From positions 129,001 to 193,000 of the forward strand of contig NZ_JAALFG010000001.1 of the NCBI RefSeq assembly GCF_011058215.1: a stretch of 64,000 bases of DNA, read 5' to 3'. Position numbers and translations under genes: made by a program. The first letter of the stretch is position 1, and every line of letters starts with the position of its first letter. The notes below the pieces were generated by a model, which made no database searches, was not told the DNA's origin, and saw only the letters and a program-made list of their open reading frames with translations. This document shows, piece by piece, positions 28,705 through 38,568 of this stretch. Source of the stretch: Devosia aurantiaca. Its GTDB lineage: Bacteria; Pseudomonadota; Alphaproteobacteria; Rhizobiales; Devosiaceae.

Positions 28705-29652
28705 ATGCTCACCCGCCGCACCCTGCTTGGCGCCATCAGCGCCGTCGCCATGCTGGCCGCCGCCAGCGGCCCGACCTTCGCGCAGGAAAACTACGACATC
28801 GCCATCATCTCCAAGGGCTTCCAGCACCAGTTCTGGCAGGCCGTGAAGGCTGGCGCCGACCAGGCTGCCGAAGAGTTCGGCGTGACCGTGACCTTTGAAG
28901 GTCCGGAAACCGAAACCCAGGTCGATCGTCAGCTCGACATGCTGGCTGCCGCCCTTTCCCGCCAGCCCGACGCCATCGGCCTTGCTGCCCTCGATTCGCA
29001 GGCCGCAACGCCGCAGCTGCAGCAGGCGCAGTCCGCCAATATCCCGATCATCGCCTTCGATAGTGGCGTCGATAGCGACATCCCGGTCACCACCGTCACC
29101 ACCGACAACGTTGCCGCGGCAGCGCTTGCCGCCGACAAGATGGCCGAACTGATCGGCGACGAAGGTAAGGTTGCCGTGGTCGCCCACGACCAGACCAGCC
29201 GCACCGGCATCGACCGCGTCGATGGCTTCGTCAACCGCATCAAGGAAGCCCACCCCAATATCGAAGTGGTGAGCGTTCAGTACGGTGGCGGCGACCAGCT
29301 GCAATCGACTGAAATCACCAAGTCGATCCTCCTTGCCAACCCGGACCTCAAGGGCATCTTCGGCGCCAACGAAGGCTCGGCCATCGGTGTCGTCAACGGC
29401 AAGACCGAGCTGGGCAGCAACATCGTCGTCATCGGCTTCGACTCGGGCGCTGCCCAGAAGGGCTTCATCGAGTCCGGTGCCATGGCCGGCGCTATCACCC
29501 AGAACCCGGTCGGCATCGGCTACGAAACCGTCAAGGCTGCGATCGGCGCGCTCAAGGGCGAAACCCTGCCCGCCATCATCGACTCGGGTTTCAACTACTA
29601 CGACAAGTCCAACATGGCCGACCCGGAGATCGCGGCTGTCCTCTACGACTGA
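28705..29652 (+). CDS. Sugar ABC transporter substrate-binding protein (RbsB-like)
   Basis: 315-aa periplasmic binding protein, with signal peptide MLTRRTLLGAISAVAMLAAA (twin-arginine-like RR, cleavage near TFAQE). Peripla_BP_4-type features: IISKGFQHQFWQAVKAGADQ at the start and later IPIIAFDSGVDSDIP. GGGAGG stands 8 nt upstream of the ATG. A terminator follows at 29667, so the receptor can be produced in excess over downstream enzymes. Confidence 0.92.
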   Translation: MLTRRTLLGAISAVAMLAAASGPTFAQENYDIAIISKGFQHQFWQAVKAGADQAAEEFGVTVTFEGPETETQVDRQLDMLAAALSRQPDAIGLAALDSQAATPQLQQAQSANIPIIAFDSGVDSDIPVTTVTTDNVAAAALAADKMAELIGDEGKVAVVAHDQTSRTGIDRVDGFVNRIKEAHPNIEVVSVQYGGGDQLQSTEITKSILLANPDLKGIFGANEGSAIGVVNGKTELGSNIVVIGFDSGAAQKGFIESGAMAGAITQNPVGIGYETVKAAIGALKGETLPAIIDSGFNYYDKSNMADPEIAAVLYD

Positions 29653-29666
29653 TATCTTCTCCAAGG

Positions 29667-29693
29667 CCGGGCAGCATCGCGCTGCCCGGTTTT
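29667..29693 (+). terminator. Rho-independent terminator after the sugar-binding protein gene
   Basis: CCGGGCAGC (29667-29675), loop ATCGC, GCTGCCCGG (29681-29689), then TTTT. Perfect nine-pair stem, 15 nt after the stop codon. It lies before the SDR gene at 29708, so it may act as a partial terminator within the cluster. Confidence 0.85.
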
Positions 29694-29707
29694 CTTCCAG
29701 GATCATC

Positions 29708-30439
29708 ATGGCCGACCTCACCGGAAAAATCGTCTTCATTACCGCTGCAGCGCAAGGCATCGGCGAAGCCTCCGTCCGCGCCTTCGCCGAGGCGGGTGCC
29801 AAGGTGATCGCCACCGACATCAATAGTGAAAAGCTCGCGGCGCTCGAAGGCGTGCCCAATGTCACGACGCGCCGGCTCGATGTCTTGTCCGACGAGGCTG
29901 TGCGCACGGCCGTGGCGGAGATCGGCCGCATCGACGTGCTCTTCAACTGCGCCGGCGTCGTGCATAACGGCGCGCTGCTCGACATGAGCGACAGCGATCT
30001 CGATTTTGCGTTGGACCTTAATGTCCGCGCGCAGATCAGGACGATCAAGGCCATCCTGCCGCAGATGCTGGAACGCAAGGATGGCGCCATCATCAACATG
30101 GCAACGGTTGCGTCGTCGATCAAAGGCGTGCCCAACCGCGCCGCCTATACGATTTCCAAGGCAGCCGTTGTCGGCCTCACCAAGTCGATCGCTGCCGATT
30201 ACACGACCAGCAATATCCGCGTGAACGCCATTTGCCCCGGCACGGTCGACAGCCCAAGCCTCCATGAGCGCTGGACCGCGACCGGCGACTTCGAGGGCGC
30301 GCGGAAAGCCTTTATCGCGCGCCAGCCGATCGGTCGCATCGCCCGCCCGGAAGAGGTCGCCGATCTTGCGGTCTACCTTGCAGGCGCAACCTATACGACC
30401 GGCCAGGTCCACATCATTGATGGTGGATGGACGGCGTGA
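29708..30439 (+). CDS. SDR, probable 2-keto-3-deoxy-L-fuconate dehydrogenase
   Basis: 243-aa NAD-dependent SDR. Cofactor motif TAAAQGIGEASVRAFAEAG, then NCAGVVHNG, catalytic Tyr/Lys in AAYTISKAAV. The TAAAQGIG form of the glycine motif, together with neighbouring L-fuconate dehydratase and L-fucose dehydrogenase-like genes, supports oxidation of 2-keto-3-deoxy-L-fuconate to the 2,4-diketo acid, as known in Xanthomonas. Start ATG 29708 follows the terminator. Specificity is inference. Confidence 0.8.
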   Translation: MADLTGKIVFITAAAQGIGEASVRAFAEAGAKVIATDINSEKLAALEGVPNVTTRRLDVLSDEAVRTAVAEIGRIDVLFNCAGVVHNGALLDMSDSDLDFALDLNVRAQIRTIKAILPQMLERKDGAIINMATVASSIKGVPNRAAYTISKAAVVGLTKSIAADYTTSNIRVNAICPGTVDSPSLHERWTATGDFEGARKAFIARQPIGRIARPEEVADLAVYLAGATYTTGQVHIIDGGWTA

Positions 30440-30450
30440 CAGCGTGCCCA

Positions 30451-30543
30451 GACCTCGTCCTTCGACAGGCTCAGGATGAGGTCTTGCAAATCAATTGTGA
30501 GCCCGCAGTAGACCTCATGGTGAGCCTGTCGAACCACGAGGTC
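30451..30543. repeat. Palindromic intergenic repeat (GACCTCGTCC type)
   Basis: Left arm 30451-30483 (GACCTCGTCCTTCGACAGGC onward) and right arm 30511-30543 (...GAGCCTGTCGAACCACGAGGTC) are imperfect inverted copies separated by 27 nt. This is a common dispersed element type in alphaproteobacterial genomes. It separates the SDR and L-fuconate dehydratase genes. Confidence 0.75.
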
Positions 30544-30563
30544 GTGGCATCCAAAGCGCAACC

Positions 30564-31843
30564 ATGACCAAGATCACTTCCCTCAAAACTCACGACCTGC
30601 GTTTTCCGACCTCGGCATCGCTCGATGGCTCGGACGCCATGAACCCCGATCCGGACTATTCGGCCGCCTATGTCATCCTAGGGACCGATGGCGACCTCGA
30701 GGGCCATGGCCTGACCTTCACCATCGGCCGCGGCAACGAGGTTGTGGTGGCGGCGATCAAGGCGCTGACCGATCGCGTCGTCGGCCTCGATCTCGACTGG
30801 ATTGCCCAAGATCCTGGCCGCTTCTGGCGCCACGTCACCGGCGACAGCCAGCTGCGCTGGATCGGCCCCGACAAGGGCGCCATGCATCTTGCCACCGGTG
30901 CCGTCGTCAACGCCGTCTGGGACCTCCTTGCCAAGGAGGCCGGCAAGCCGGTCTGGCTCTATGTCGCCGAAATGAGCCCCGAGCAGCTCGTTTCCATCAT
31001 CGACTTCCGCTACCTCACCTCACCGACGCCATCACGCCCCAGGAAGCACTCGCCATTTTCCGCAAGGCTGAAGCCGGGAAAGCAGAGCGGATCGCGACGC
31101 TCCGGGCCGAGGGCTACAGCTGCTACACGACCTCCGCCGGCTGGCTCGGCTATTCCAACGAGAAGCTGACGAGGCTTGCGACCGAAGCGGTCGAAGCCGG
31201 CTTCAACCATATCAAGATGAAGGTCGGCCGCGATCTGGCCGACGACATCCGCCGCCTCGAAATCGTGCGATCGATCATGGGGCCGGATCGCTACCTGATG
31301 ATCGACGCCAACCAGGTTTGGGAAGTCGACCAGGCAATCGATTGGGTGAACGAACTCAAGCGTTTCAACCCCTTCTTCATCGAAGAGCCGACCAGCCCGG
31401 ACGATGTCGAAGGCCATCGCAAGATCCGTGACGGCGTCGCCCCGGTCAAAGTCGCCACCGGCGAAATGTGCCAGAACCGCATCCTGTTCAAGCAGTTCAT
31501 CACTCGCGACGCCATCGACATCGTCCAGATCGACGCCTGCCGCATCGGCGGCTTGAACGAAGTGCTCTCGGTGTTGCTGATGGCCGCCAAATACGGCAAG
31601 GCCGTGTGGCCGCATGCTGGCGGCGTCGGCCTATGCGAATATGTGCAGCATCTTTCGATGATCGACTACCTGGTCGTTTCCGGCACCAAGGACGGTCGTG
31701 TGATCGAATATGTCGATCACCTGCACGAGCATTTCCTTGAGCCCTGCGTCATTGAAAACGCCGCCTACATGCCGCCCAAGCTCCCGGGTTTCTCGATCGA
31801 GATGAAGCGCCAATCCATTGCCGCCAATGAGTTTAAAGGCTGA
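30564..31843 (+). CDS. L-fuconate dehydratase (enolase superfamily), frame broken by a TCACC tandem at 31015
   Basis: Dehydrates L-fuconate to 2-keto-3-deoxy-L-fuconate. N-terminal capping domain [20 protein letters not shown]; barrel domain with the KxK catalytic lysines in HIKMKVGRD, metal-ligand region [24 protein letters not shown] and [10 protein letters not shown], and the His in [21 protein letters not shown] is tandemly repeated at 31015-31024; removing one copy rejoins [14 protein letters not shown] with the rest (about 424 aa). Whether this is a real mutation or an assembly error is open. Followed by an aldo/keto reductase gene 4 nt later. Confidence 0.87.
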
Positions 31844-31847
31844 TCCC

Positions 31848-32831
31848 ATGCAAACCCGCCCGCTCGGCCGCACCGGCCTCGATGTCACCGCCATCAGCTT
31901 TGGCGGCGGCGGCATCGGCAATCTCTTCAAGCCGGCTACGCGCGACGATGCCGAAGCAACGCTCCATGGCTCCTGGGATGCCGGCATCCGCTTCTTCGAT
32001 ACGGCGCCCCGCTATGGCCATGGCCTCAGCGAACGTCGGCTGGGCGATTTCCTGCGGCAAAAACCGCGCGACAGCTATGTGCTCTCGACCAAGGTCGGGC
32101 GCTTGCTGACGCCGCTACGCGGCCGCACCATGACCGATTATGGCTTTACCGATCCCCTGCCCTTCGAGCAGGAATACGACTATAGCTATGACGGCGTCAT
32201 GCGCTCCTTCGAGGACAGCCTGCAGCGGCTCGGCCTCGACCAGATCGACGTGCTCTACATGCACGACATCGGCACCGACACCCATGGCGATGCCAATGCG
32301 CATTGGCAGCCGATCGCCTTCGACGGCGGCCTCAAGGCCATGGTGGAGCTACGCGAACAGGGTCTCGTCAAAGCCATCGGACTCGGCGTCAACGAGGTGC
32401 AGGTCTGCCTCGACGCTTTCGAACACGCTGATCTGGACTGCTTCCTTCTTGCCGGGCGCTATTCGCTGCTCGACCACGATAGCGCTGCACCCCTGCTCGA
32501 GGCCTGCCGCCATCGCGGCGCCAGCCTCGTCGTCGGCGGCGTGTTCAATTCCGGCATCCTGGCCACGGGGCCCAAGCCGGGCGCGATGTTCAACTACGCC
32601 CCAGCATCGGACGAAGTCATCGCCAAGGCGCAGCACATCGAGCGCGTCTGCGCCGCCCACGGCGTGCCGCTGGCGACGGCAGCCCTCCATTTTCCACTGC
32701 GCCATGAGGCGGTCGCCTCGGTTCTCTTGGGCGTGTCGAACACGCGCAATCTCGAGCGGAATCTGGCCAGCCTAGATACGGATGTGCCCGATGCACTGTG
32801 GTCCGACCTCAAGGCAGAAGGGCTTCTTTAA
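31848..32831 (+). CDS. Aldo/keto reductase, probable L-fucose dehydrogenase
   Basis: 327-aa AKR. Asp/Tyr of the tetrad in FFDTAPRYGHGLSE, Lys in STKVGRLL, His in LYMHDIGTDTHG. The length, the motif FDTAPRYGHGLSERRLG and the insertion around TDPLPFEQEYDYSYDG fit the L-fucose/D-threo-aldose 1-dehydrogenase and pyridoxal 4-dehydrogenase group. With the adjacent L-fuconate dehydratase it would give the first oxidation of the L-fucose route; lactone hydrolysis may be spontaneous or by an SMP-30 protein. ATG 31848. Confidence 0.82.
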   Translation: MQTRPLGRTGLDVTAISFGGGGIGNLFKPATRDDAEATLHGSWDAGIRFFDTAPRYGHGLSERRLGDFLRQKPRDSYVLSTKVGRLLTPLRGRTMTDYGFTDPLPFEQEYDYSYDGVMRSFEDSLQRLGLDQIDVLYMHDIGTDTHGDANAHWQPIAFDGGLKAMVELREQGLVKAIGLGVNEVQVCLDAFEHADLDCFLLAGRYSLLDHDSAAPLLEACRHRGASLVVGGVFNSGILATGPKPGAMFNYAPASDEVIAKAQHIERVCAAHGVPLATAALHFPLRHEAVASVLLGVSNTRNLERNLASLDTDVPDALWSDLKAEGLL

Positions 32832-32855
32832 GCCCTCCCCTTTTAACTGGCGAGA

Positions 32856-33276
32856 TCAGAGGCCGCGCAGGAAGTGGTCGATACTGGCCTGCGCGACCTC
32901 CATGTCCTGCTGCGGCGTGCCGGAACTGACGCCGATCGCGCCGACGACGTCGCCACCAACCAACACAGGCAGGCCGCCGCCAACCACCATCAGGCGGCCG
33001 CCGATCGCCGACCGATGCCGTAGGCGGCAGCGCCCGGCTGGCTGGCCGTGCCATATTCATGCGTGGCCTTGCGCGCAGCGCCGGCGGTGAAAGCCTTGTC
33101 GATGGCGATGGTGACGCTGGTGATCTTGCCGCCATCCATGCGCTCGAAGGCGATCAGGTTGCCGCTTTCATCGGTGATGGCGATGCACATGGGAACACCG
33201 ATGGCGACGGCTTTTCGCGCGCGCCTTCCAAAAGCTTGCGGGCGTCGGCGAGATCGAGGCGAGACAAGGTGAGCAT
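32856..33276 (-). CDS. GlcG/HbpS family protein, two frame breaks
   Basis: About 140 aa after correction. It starts MLTLSRLDLADARKLLEGAR (ATG 33276, AGGAA upstream), continues in a second frame with AVAIGVPMCIAITDESGN and IAIDKAFTAGAARKAT, and ends in a third with GGGLPVLVGGDVVGAIGVSS and FLRGL. Breaks are near 33208-33222 and 33000-33013, each consistent with one lost base. The family binds heme or small corrinoid-like ligands in some members, but function is generally unclear. Convergent with the aldo/keto reductase. Confidence 0.75.
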
Positions 33277-33405
33277 GGGTGTTCCTGAGGAATTGCAATG
33301 TCGATGGGCGTGACCGAGAGGCAGCAGCCTTCTGGCCGGAATGCATCCTCATAGCGTGTATCGCTCGCGCCCTCAAAGGCGTGCTTGTTCTCATCGACAA
33401 AGAAC

Positions 33406-33435
33406 GGCCGCCTTCGCGACTTGGCGAAAGCGGCC
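33406..33435 (-). terminator. Hairpin terminator candidate
   Basis: GGCCGCCTTCGC (33406-33417), loop GACTTG, GCGAAAGCGGCC (33424-33435): a 12-bp stem with one mismatch or wobble. On the minus strand it is followed by GTTCTTTG, a weak U-tract, 24 nt past the stop of the gene ending at 33460. The rest of the 33277-33459 gap shows nothing recognisable. Confidence 0.6.
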
Positions 33436-33459
33436 TTAGCTGACCCTCAATTAGGCAAT

Positions 33460-34079
33460 TTAGTTGGCGGGGGCTATCACCGCGCCTTTGCTCTTGGTGC
33501 TGGCTTGCTCCGCAGTCCAAAGCACTGGATCGTAGTAGATCGGGAAATCGGCCTCGGTGTTCTTGCCTTCTTCGTAGCGGTAATTGCCGCGATAGCCGAC
33601 CGATGCGAGTTCGCCATCGTCAGGCACGAGAAAGAGGACGCAGCCCTCGGCGCTTTCGCCTTCGGCGAGGGCAGAAGGGGCAATATTCTGGCAGGCGGTG
33701 AACGGCTCGCTGCCGCCCATGGTCATCGAGGGCATGATTTCGGCACCCTCGGCATCGAAACCGACAAAGCCGGCGACCTGGTAATTGGCAAGGTCTTCGG
33801 CGCCGGCATTGGCATAGGTGAAGCGCACGTAATAGGGCCGGGCATCATCGAAGCCGGCGGGAATTTCAAAATTGCCGAGATCGGCAATATCGCCCGCTTC
33901 GATCTCGGTGACGGTAAGCGCGATCGGCACTTCCGGGCCGTTGGGGATGAGAAAAGGAACGCTGGCTTCTTCGCCGACCGCCAGCGCGGTGCCGGGAGCA
34001 ACAAAGTCTTGGCGTAGGCGACGCCTGCTGAAGCAAAGGCCAAAAGAGGGAGAATGGGCAAAATCTTGAACACGGGCAT
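33460..34079 (-). CDS. Exported protein of unknown function, frame broken at 34009-34013
   Basis: Not recognised. Start ATG 34079 (MPVFKILPILPLLAFASAGV) encodes a signal peptide ending near VAYA. One C appears missing at about 34010, after which QDFVAPGTALAVGEEASVPF and the rest continue. Restored length about 206 aa. The mature part is acidic, with FEIPAGFDDARPYYVRFTYA and two cysteines (TACQNIAP, EGCVLFLV) that could form a disulfide. It resembles a small beta-sandwich secreted domain, but this is only impression. Single gene with its own terminator. Confidence 0.65.
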
Positions 34080-34206
34080 AACCCTTCGCGATTTGAACAT
34101 TTGAAATTGCGCTGGTCGCAGCGCTATGAGCCGGCCCCCGAAATGCGGAAACCGGCTGACAGGGCTAGGCGGGGAATGTGCCAAGTTTACGGCTTCGTGA
34201 TCGCCG

Positions 34207-34689
34207 CTACTCGTCGCCATGCTCATAGAGCTTGAGGACTTGGTCTTCGAAAACACCGCCCAGAGCGGTGAAGGGCTCGCCGGCCTTCTGAAAATCCTGG
34301 AGGGAAAGACCGGGAAAGACGAAATACTTGCCGGCGACCTTTTCTTGCGTCGCCGCGAAGATGACCCGCTTGATGCCGGCAAAGCGCATCGCCGAAAGGC
34401 ACATTTCGCAGGGCTGCAGGGTCGAGATCATGACGCAATCGGATAGATCGGTCGTGCCGAGCTGGGTCGCGGCCGCGGTCAGCGCCACCATTTCGGCATG
34501 CTTGGTGGGGTCGGACTGCAACCGCACCTGGTTCTCGCCGGCGCCGACTTCCTGCCCGTCGCGGATAATGCTGGCAGCAATACCCGCTTTGCCGCTCTCG
34601 TTCCTGGCCTTGAGAGCCCTGCCGATGATGGTTTGCATCGCCGCGCGTTCACTGTCAGTCGGCTGATCGTTCTTCAAGTCGGGCTCCAT
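34207..34689 (-). CDS. CMP/dCMP-type deaminase family protein
   Basis: 160-aa zinc deaminase. The zinc site is complete: HAE in DPTKHAEMVAL and PCEMC in STLQPCEMCLSAMRF. It resembles guanine/cytosine deaminases and TadA-related proteins, but lacks obvious tRNA-binding features, so nucleobase or nucleoside deamination is most likely. The upstream gene on the same strand is rhaK, ending 25 nt before, so it could be read with the rha operon, although the functions do not match. Confidence 0.85.
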   Translation of the reverse strand: MEPDLKNDQPTDSERAAMQTIIGRALKARNESGKAGIAASIIRDGQEVGAGENQVRLQSDPTKHAEMVALTAAATQLGTTDLSDCVMISTLQPCEMCLSAMRFAGIKRVIFAATQEKVAGKYFVFPGLSLQDFQKAGEPFTALGGVFEDQVLKLYEHGDE

Positions 34690-34714
34690 AGCTAGTCAGT
34701 CTATGGAACGGCGG

Positions 34715-36099
34715 TCAGCGGTTTTGGCTGCGCAGGCTCGCTTTCCACGCAGCGGGGTAAGCGTGCCATTGCGGGTCGGTGACGATTTCCATCTGTGCGG
34801 CGGCTTGCGCGGAGGGAGCATGATCTTGCGTCAGGAGGGCAGCGCCGATGCTGGTGCCGGTCAGTGCCAGTGTTTCGGCGATGACCGGCCGGCCCTTGGC
34901 AGCGCTCAGCATGCGTAAAAACAGCTCGTTGGCGGCGAAGGGGCCTTCGACGATGATCGGTCCTTCGGCACCGGTCAGATCGAGGCAGGTGGCGGTCATC
35001 AGCGCGAGGTAAAAGGACACGGCGACACGCTGTCGGCCGGGTTCGTTCGGCTGCTGCGGCAGCCATTGCGGGGCGGCATGGGGGAACGGACCCGATCGGG
35101 GGTGAGCGAGGGCAGCAACAGGATGGGTTGGCCCAGAACGTCGGCGAGATCCTGCTCGCTGTGGCCATCGGGGAGGCCGGCGGTCGCCTGCGTGAACTCG
35201 CGACCACCCATTAAGCGCGCCGACGGCACCGGCTGGCCGAAGGCGTTGACGTTGATCAGCGTGTCGCGATCGGGATCGAGCGCCGGCGATGAGCCGCCGA
35301 TCGACATCGAGATTACCCAGGTGCCGGTGGAGACGACCGCAAACGGCGGTTGTCGCGTCAAAAGATGCGGCAGGAGCGAGGCATTGGAATCGTGGACGCC
35401 GCAGAAGACGGGCGTTTGCGGCGAGAGCCCTAGCTCTGCGGCAAGCTCTGGCCGCATTGTGCCGAGGCGATCGCCGGCAAGACGCACGGGCGCAAAGAGC
35501 TCGGTCCAGCCCAGCGCGCGGACCATCGACGAAAAGTCGCCGATCGCCGGATTCCAGAGGTCGGTATGGCAGCCAAGGCTCGTCACTTCCGTCGCCAGCA
35601 CGCCGGTGAGCCGGTACGACCAGTATTGCGGATAGGTCAGGATGTGGCGAACGCGGGCGAAACGCTCCGGAAAAATGCGCTGCTGCCAGAACAGCTGTGC
35701 CCCGAGATTGAGGCCCGCCGGAAGCCGTGGTGAACCGGTTTCGGCGAACGGCGGGCGGACGGCCCTGTACTCATCGTCAAGCGCGTCCGGCCCGGCATAT
35801 TCATAGTCGAGGATCGGCAGGGCAAGTTCACCGCTTTCGTCGAGCAAAGCGGCAGTGGCGCCATGCGTGGTGACGGAAATGGCGTCGATGGGGTGGGTTT
35901 TGCCAAGCTCGGCCAGTGCTTCGACGAGAAACTGCCAGAGCGGCTCGACGGGAAAATGGGGATAGTCGCCATCCGCCGCCACCGTGTTCTGCTGCTTGCA
36001 CACGGCGATTTCCGCGCGAGCCTCAAGATCAACGAGGGCCAGCTTGGCGTGGGTCTTGCCGATGTCGATGACGGCAACATGTCGGACGGGAACTGCCAT
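34715..36099 (-). CDS. rhaK: RhaK, FGGY-family sugar kinase of the rhamnose locus; frame broken at 35085-35100
   Basis: Phosphorylates L-rhamnulose (or is otherwise required by the rhizobial rhamnose ABC transporter). N-terminal phosphate-binding motif VIDIGKTHAKLALVD, VTTHGATAALLDE and FCGVHDSNASLLPHLL, ATP-site STGTWVISMS. One base appears lost between about 35085 and 35100; the continuation ends with VEGPFAANELFLRML and LTGTSIGAALL. Restored length about 461 aa. Last gene of rhaSTPQUK, starting 3 nt after rhaU. Confidence 0.85.
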
Positions 36100-36102
36100 G
36101 GC

Positions 36103-36435
36103 TCAAGGCAGATGGAAGACGGGGGTGAGATCGGCCTGCACCGGGCTTTTGTCCGAATAAGTTTCCATGATGTCGGCCATGTGCGCCCACCAGCGTTTCA
36201 TCACGGCGTTTTCGGGAAGCGCGTCCATTGTGTGATCAAGGCGCCGCCAGAGCACGCCGAACAGCACGCCGCTCTTTTCATCGAGAAAGATGGAATAGTC
36301 CTTCACCCCAGCCGCGTGCAGCAGATCGACGAGTTCGGGAAAAATCTCGTCGTGCCGCTTCTTGTACTCGGCCGCCATGCCCGGCTTTAGCTGCATGCGG
36401 AAGGCGTGTTTCTCAAAACCCTGATCGGTGATCAT
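36103..36435 (-). CDS. rhaU: L-rhamnose mutarotase
   Basis: 110-aa enzyme interconverting the anomers of L-rhamnose. Family features: [20 protein letters not shown] (catalytic His) and [17 protein letters not shown], ending with [12 protein letters not shown] 36435 overlaps the rhaQ stop by 4 nt (ATGA), fixing the start. Positioned between the permease and kinase genes as in Rhizobium leguminosarum. Confidence 0.92.
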   Translation of the reverse strand: MITDQGFEKHAFRMQLKPGMAAEYKKRHDEIFPELVDLLHAAGVKDYSIFLDEKSGVLFGVLWRRLDHTMDALPENAVMKRWWAHMADIMETYSDKSPVQADLTPVFHLP

Positions 36436-37436
36436 GCCCGGCGCGCCTTCCACATGTTCCAAAGGATCGGCAGAGCGATGACGATGATCAAGAGCGTGCC
36501 GGTAAAGATGGTCATGACGATGCCGGGGACGTTGAGCAGCCCAAGACCGAAGGTCACGAGCCCGATGATCAACGCCGCCAGCACGACGCCGATGATTGAG
36601 CCGGCACCTCCCAGGATCGAGACGCCGCCAAGGACGACCATGGTGATGACATCGAGCTCGAAGCCCTGCGCAATCGAGGGCCGGGTCGAGCCGAGGCGCG
36701 CGGTAAGGAGCACGGCGGTGATGCCGCTCATCAGGCCCGTGAGGCAGAAGAGCACAAACTTGATGCGGTCGACGCGCACGCCGGAAAACTGTGCGGCGGT
36801 GGCGTTGTTGCCGATGGCAAAGACGCGGCGGCCGAAATTGGTATGGTGCAGCAGCACGTAGAAGATCACGGCGGCGACGAGGAATAGAACAAGCTCGAAG
36901 GAGATCACCCACCAGAGATAGCCTTGGCCGAACCAGGCGAAATCGCGCGGGTAGCCGCCATAACTCTGGTCGCCGAGGATGATAAAGGCGATGCCGCGAA
37001 ACAGGCTCATCGTGCCAATGGTCACGACGATGGAGGGCAGCTTCAGCCCTGTCACCAGCCAGCCATTGAAGGCGCCGCAGGCAAGGCCGGTAAGGATGCC
37101 GACCAGTACCAGGACCGAAGTTGGCGCGCCGAACTGGTTGAGCACCAGGCCCATCAGCGTAGAGGCCAGCGCGATGATCGAAGCGACGGAAAGATCGATC
37201 TCGCCGGTGATGATCACCAGCGCCATGGCCAGCGCGATCAGCGCTTTTTCGGTGAAGTTGAACGTCATGTCGGAAAGCGACCAAGCGTTCAGGAAATAGG
37301 GCGAGGCGATCGAATTGGCGATGAAGATGCCGATGGCGACAAGCACCAGCAAGGTTTCCCAGCTGAGGACAGCGGATTTGAGCGGCGTATCGAGCCTGTC
37401 CGGAAGGCGGCGGCCGCTTGCGGTCGTGTAGGTCAT
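36432..37436 (-). CDS. rhaQ: L-rhamnose ABC transporter permease RhaQ
   Basis: 334-aa inner-membrane permease with about ten TM helices. [20 protein letters not shown] is the RbsC-family marker, with [20 protein letters not shown] near the C-terminus. ATG 37436 ([10 protein letters not shown]) is preferred; an ORF extension upstream runs through a palindromic repeat. Pairs with RhaP to form the membrane channel. Confidence 0.92.
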   Translation of the reverse strand: MTYTTASGRRLPDRLDTPLKSAVLSWETLLVLVAIGIFIANSIASPYFLNAWSLSDMTFNFTEKALIALAMALVIITGEIDLSVASIIALASTLMGLVLNQFGAPTSVLVLVGILTGLACGAFNGWLVTGLKLPSIVVTIGTMSLFRGIAFIILGDQSYGGYPRDFAWFGQGYLWWVISFELVLFLVAAVIFYVLLHHTNFGRRVFAIGNNATAAQFSGVRVDRIKFVLFCLTGLMSGITAVLLTARLGSTRPSIAQGFELDVITMVVLGGVSILGGAGSIIGVVLAALIIGLVTFGLGLLNVPGIVMTIFTGTLLIIVIALPILWNMWKARRA

Positions 37437-37477
37437 GGGTGCTGTTCCGGCGCGAAAGATAAGGTTGGGTTTGTGTA

Positions 37478-37580
37478 AGCGCCCCCACCCGGCCTCCCCT
37501 GAAGAAGGGGAGGAGCAGAACGGTGGTCGAGCACGATAGGGCTCCTCCCCGCCTTCCGGGGAGGTTGGGTGGGGGTCTTG
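37478..37580. repeat. Palindromic intergenic repeat between rhaP and rhaQ
   Basis: Left arm GCCCCCACCCGGCCTCCCCT and right arm CCTTCCGGGGAGGTTGGGTG form an imperfect inverted repeat within the rha operon, the same family as 5755-5853. It immediately follows the end of rhaP. Confidence 0.75.
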
Positions 37581-37588
37581 CCGCACCA

Positions 37589-38568
37589 TCACGCGACACC
37601 CCCGCACGCTTCAAGATCACCCTGCCCTTGCGGCTTTCGCCGCGGGCGTTGAGGATGACGGCGACAAGGATGGCGGCGCCGGAAATGGCCATCTGCCAGA
37701 AGGGCGAGACGCCGATCACCGGCAGGGCATTGTTGACGACGCCAAGGAACAGCGCGCCGAGCAGGGCTCCGGCCACAGTGCCGATGCCGCCGGCGATGGA
37801 AACGCCGCCGATGACGCAGGCGGCGATGATGGTGAGTTCATAGCCGCTCGCGACTTCCACCGAAGCGATGACGTAGCGCGAGATCCAGAGATAGCCAGCA
37901 AGGCCTGAAATGGCGCCCGACAGCACGAAGGCCAGGAACTTGGTGCGGCCGACATCGATGCCGGTATAGACCGCGGCCGTCGGATTGACGCCGATAGCGT
38001 AGAAGGCGCGGCCCTGCGGGGTCCGGGTCATCAGGATATAGACCAGGATTGCGACGGCGATGGCAAAGTAGCTCAGTATCGGCAGGCCCAGGAACGAGCC
38101 GCGCTGCAACTGGATGAAGGCCGGGCTCATCTGCGCGGCATTGACCCAGGCGCCACCGGAAATGACGAAGACAAGGCCTCGGAAAATGGTCAGCGTGCCC
38201 AGCGTCACAACGATGGACGGAATATCGAGCTTCCACACCAGGATGCCATTGAAGGCGCCAAGCGCGGCGCCGACGACGATACATCCAAGGATCAGGAGCG
38301 GGATCGGGATCATTGGGAAGGCGGCATTGACCATGGCGACGACCATGCCGGTGAGGGCAAGATTGGAGGCCATGGAGAGGTCGATCGAGCGGGTGAGGAT
38401 GACCGCCATCTGCCCGAGCGCCAGCATCATCAGGATGGAAGTGTCGTTGAAGATGGTCAGCAGGTTTGCTGGCTGCGAAAAGCGCGGAAAGCGGAAGGTC
38501 ACGAGGACGATGACGGCGAGGATGGCGAGCGCCAGCCAGATCTCGCGGGTTTTGAGAAGCCTGTTCAT
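37589..38568 (-). CDS. rhaP: L-rhamnose ABC transporter permease RhaP, end frameshifted at 37599-37603
   Basis: Permease of the RbsC class with the marker [36 protein letters not shown] and [20 protein letters not shown]. In the sequence as given it has no stop and runs through the palindromic repeat, giving an artificial 821-aa frame. Adding one C to the C5 run at 37599-37603 makes it end at TGA 37589-37591 just before the repeat (326 aa, normal). ATG 38568 overlaps the rhaT stop by 4 nt. Confidence 0.85.

Noticed and set aside
28528..30135. A 535-codon minus-strand frame opposite the sugar-binding protein gene
   Set aside because: Antisense shadow of convincing plus-strand genes.
36103..38568. 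An 821-aa open frame covering rhaP, a repeat, an alternate frame of rhaQ, and rhaU
   Set aside because: Only the two ends match proteins; the middle is the wrong frame of rhaQ. It results from a missing stop at the end of rhaP.
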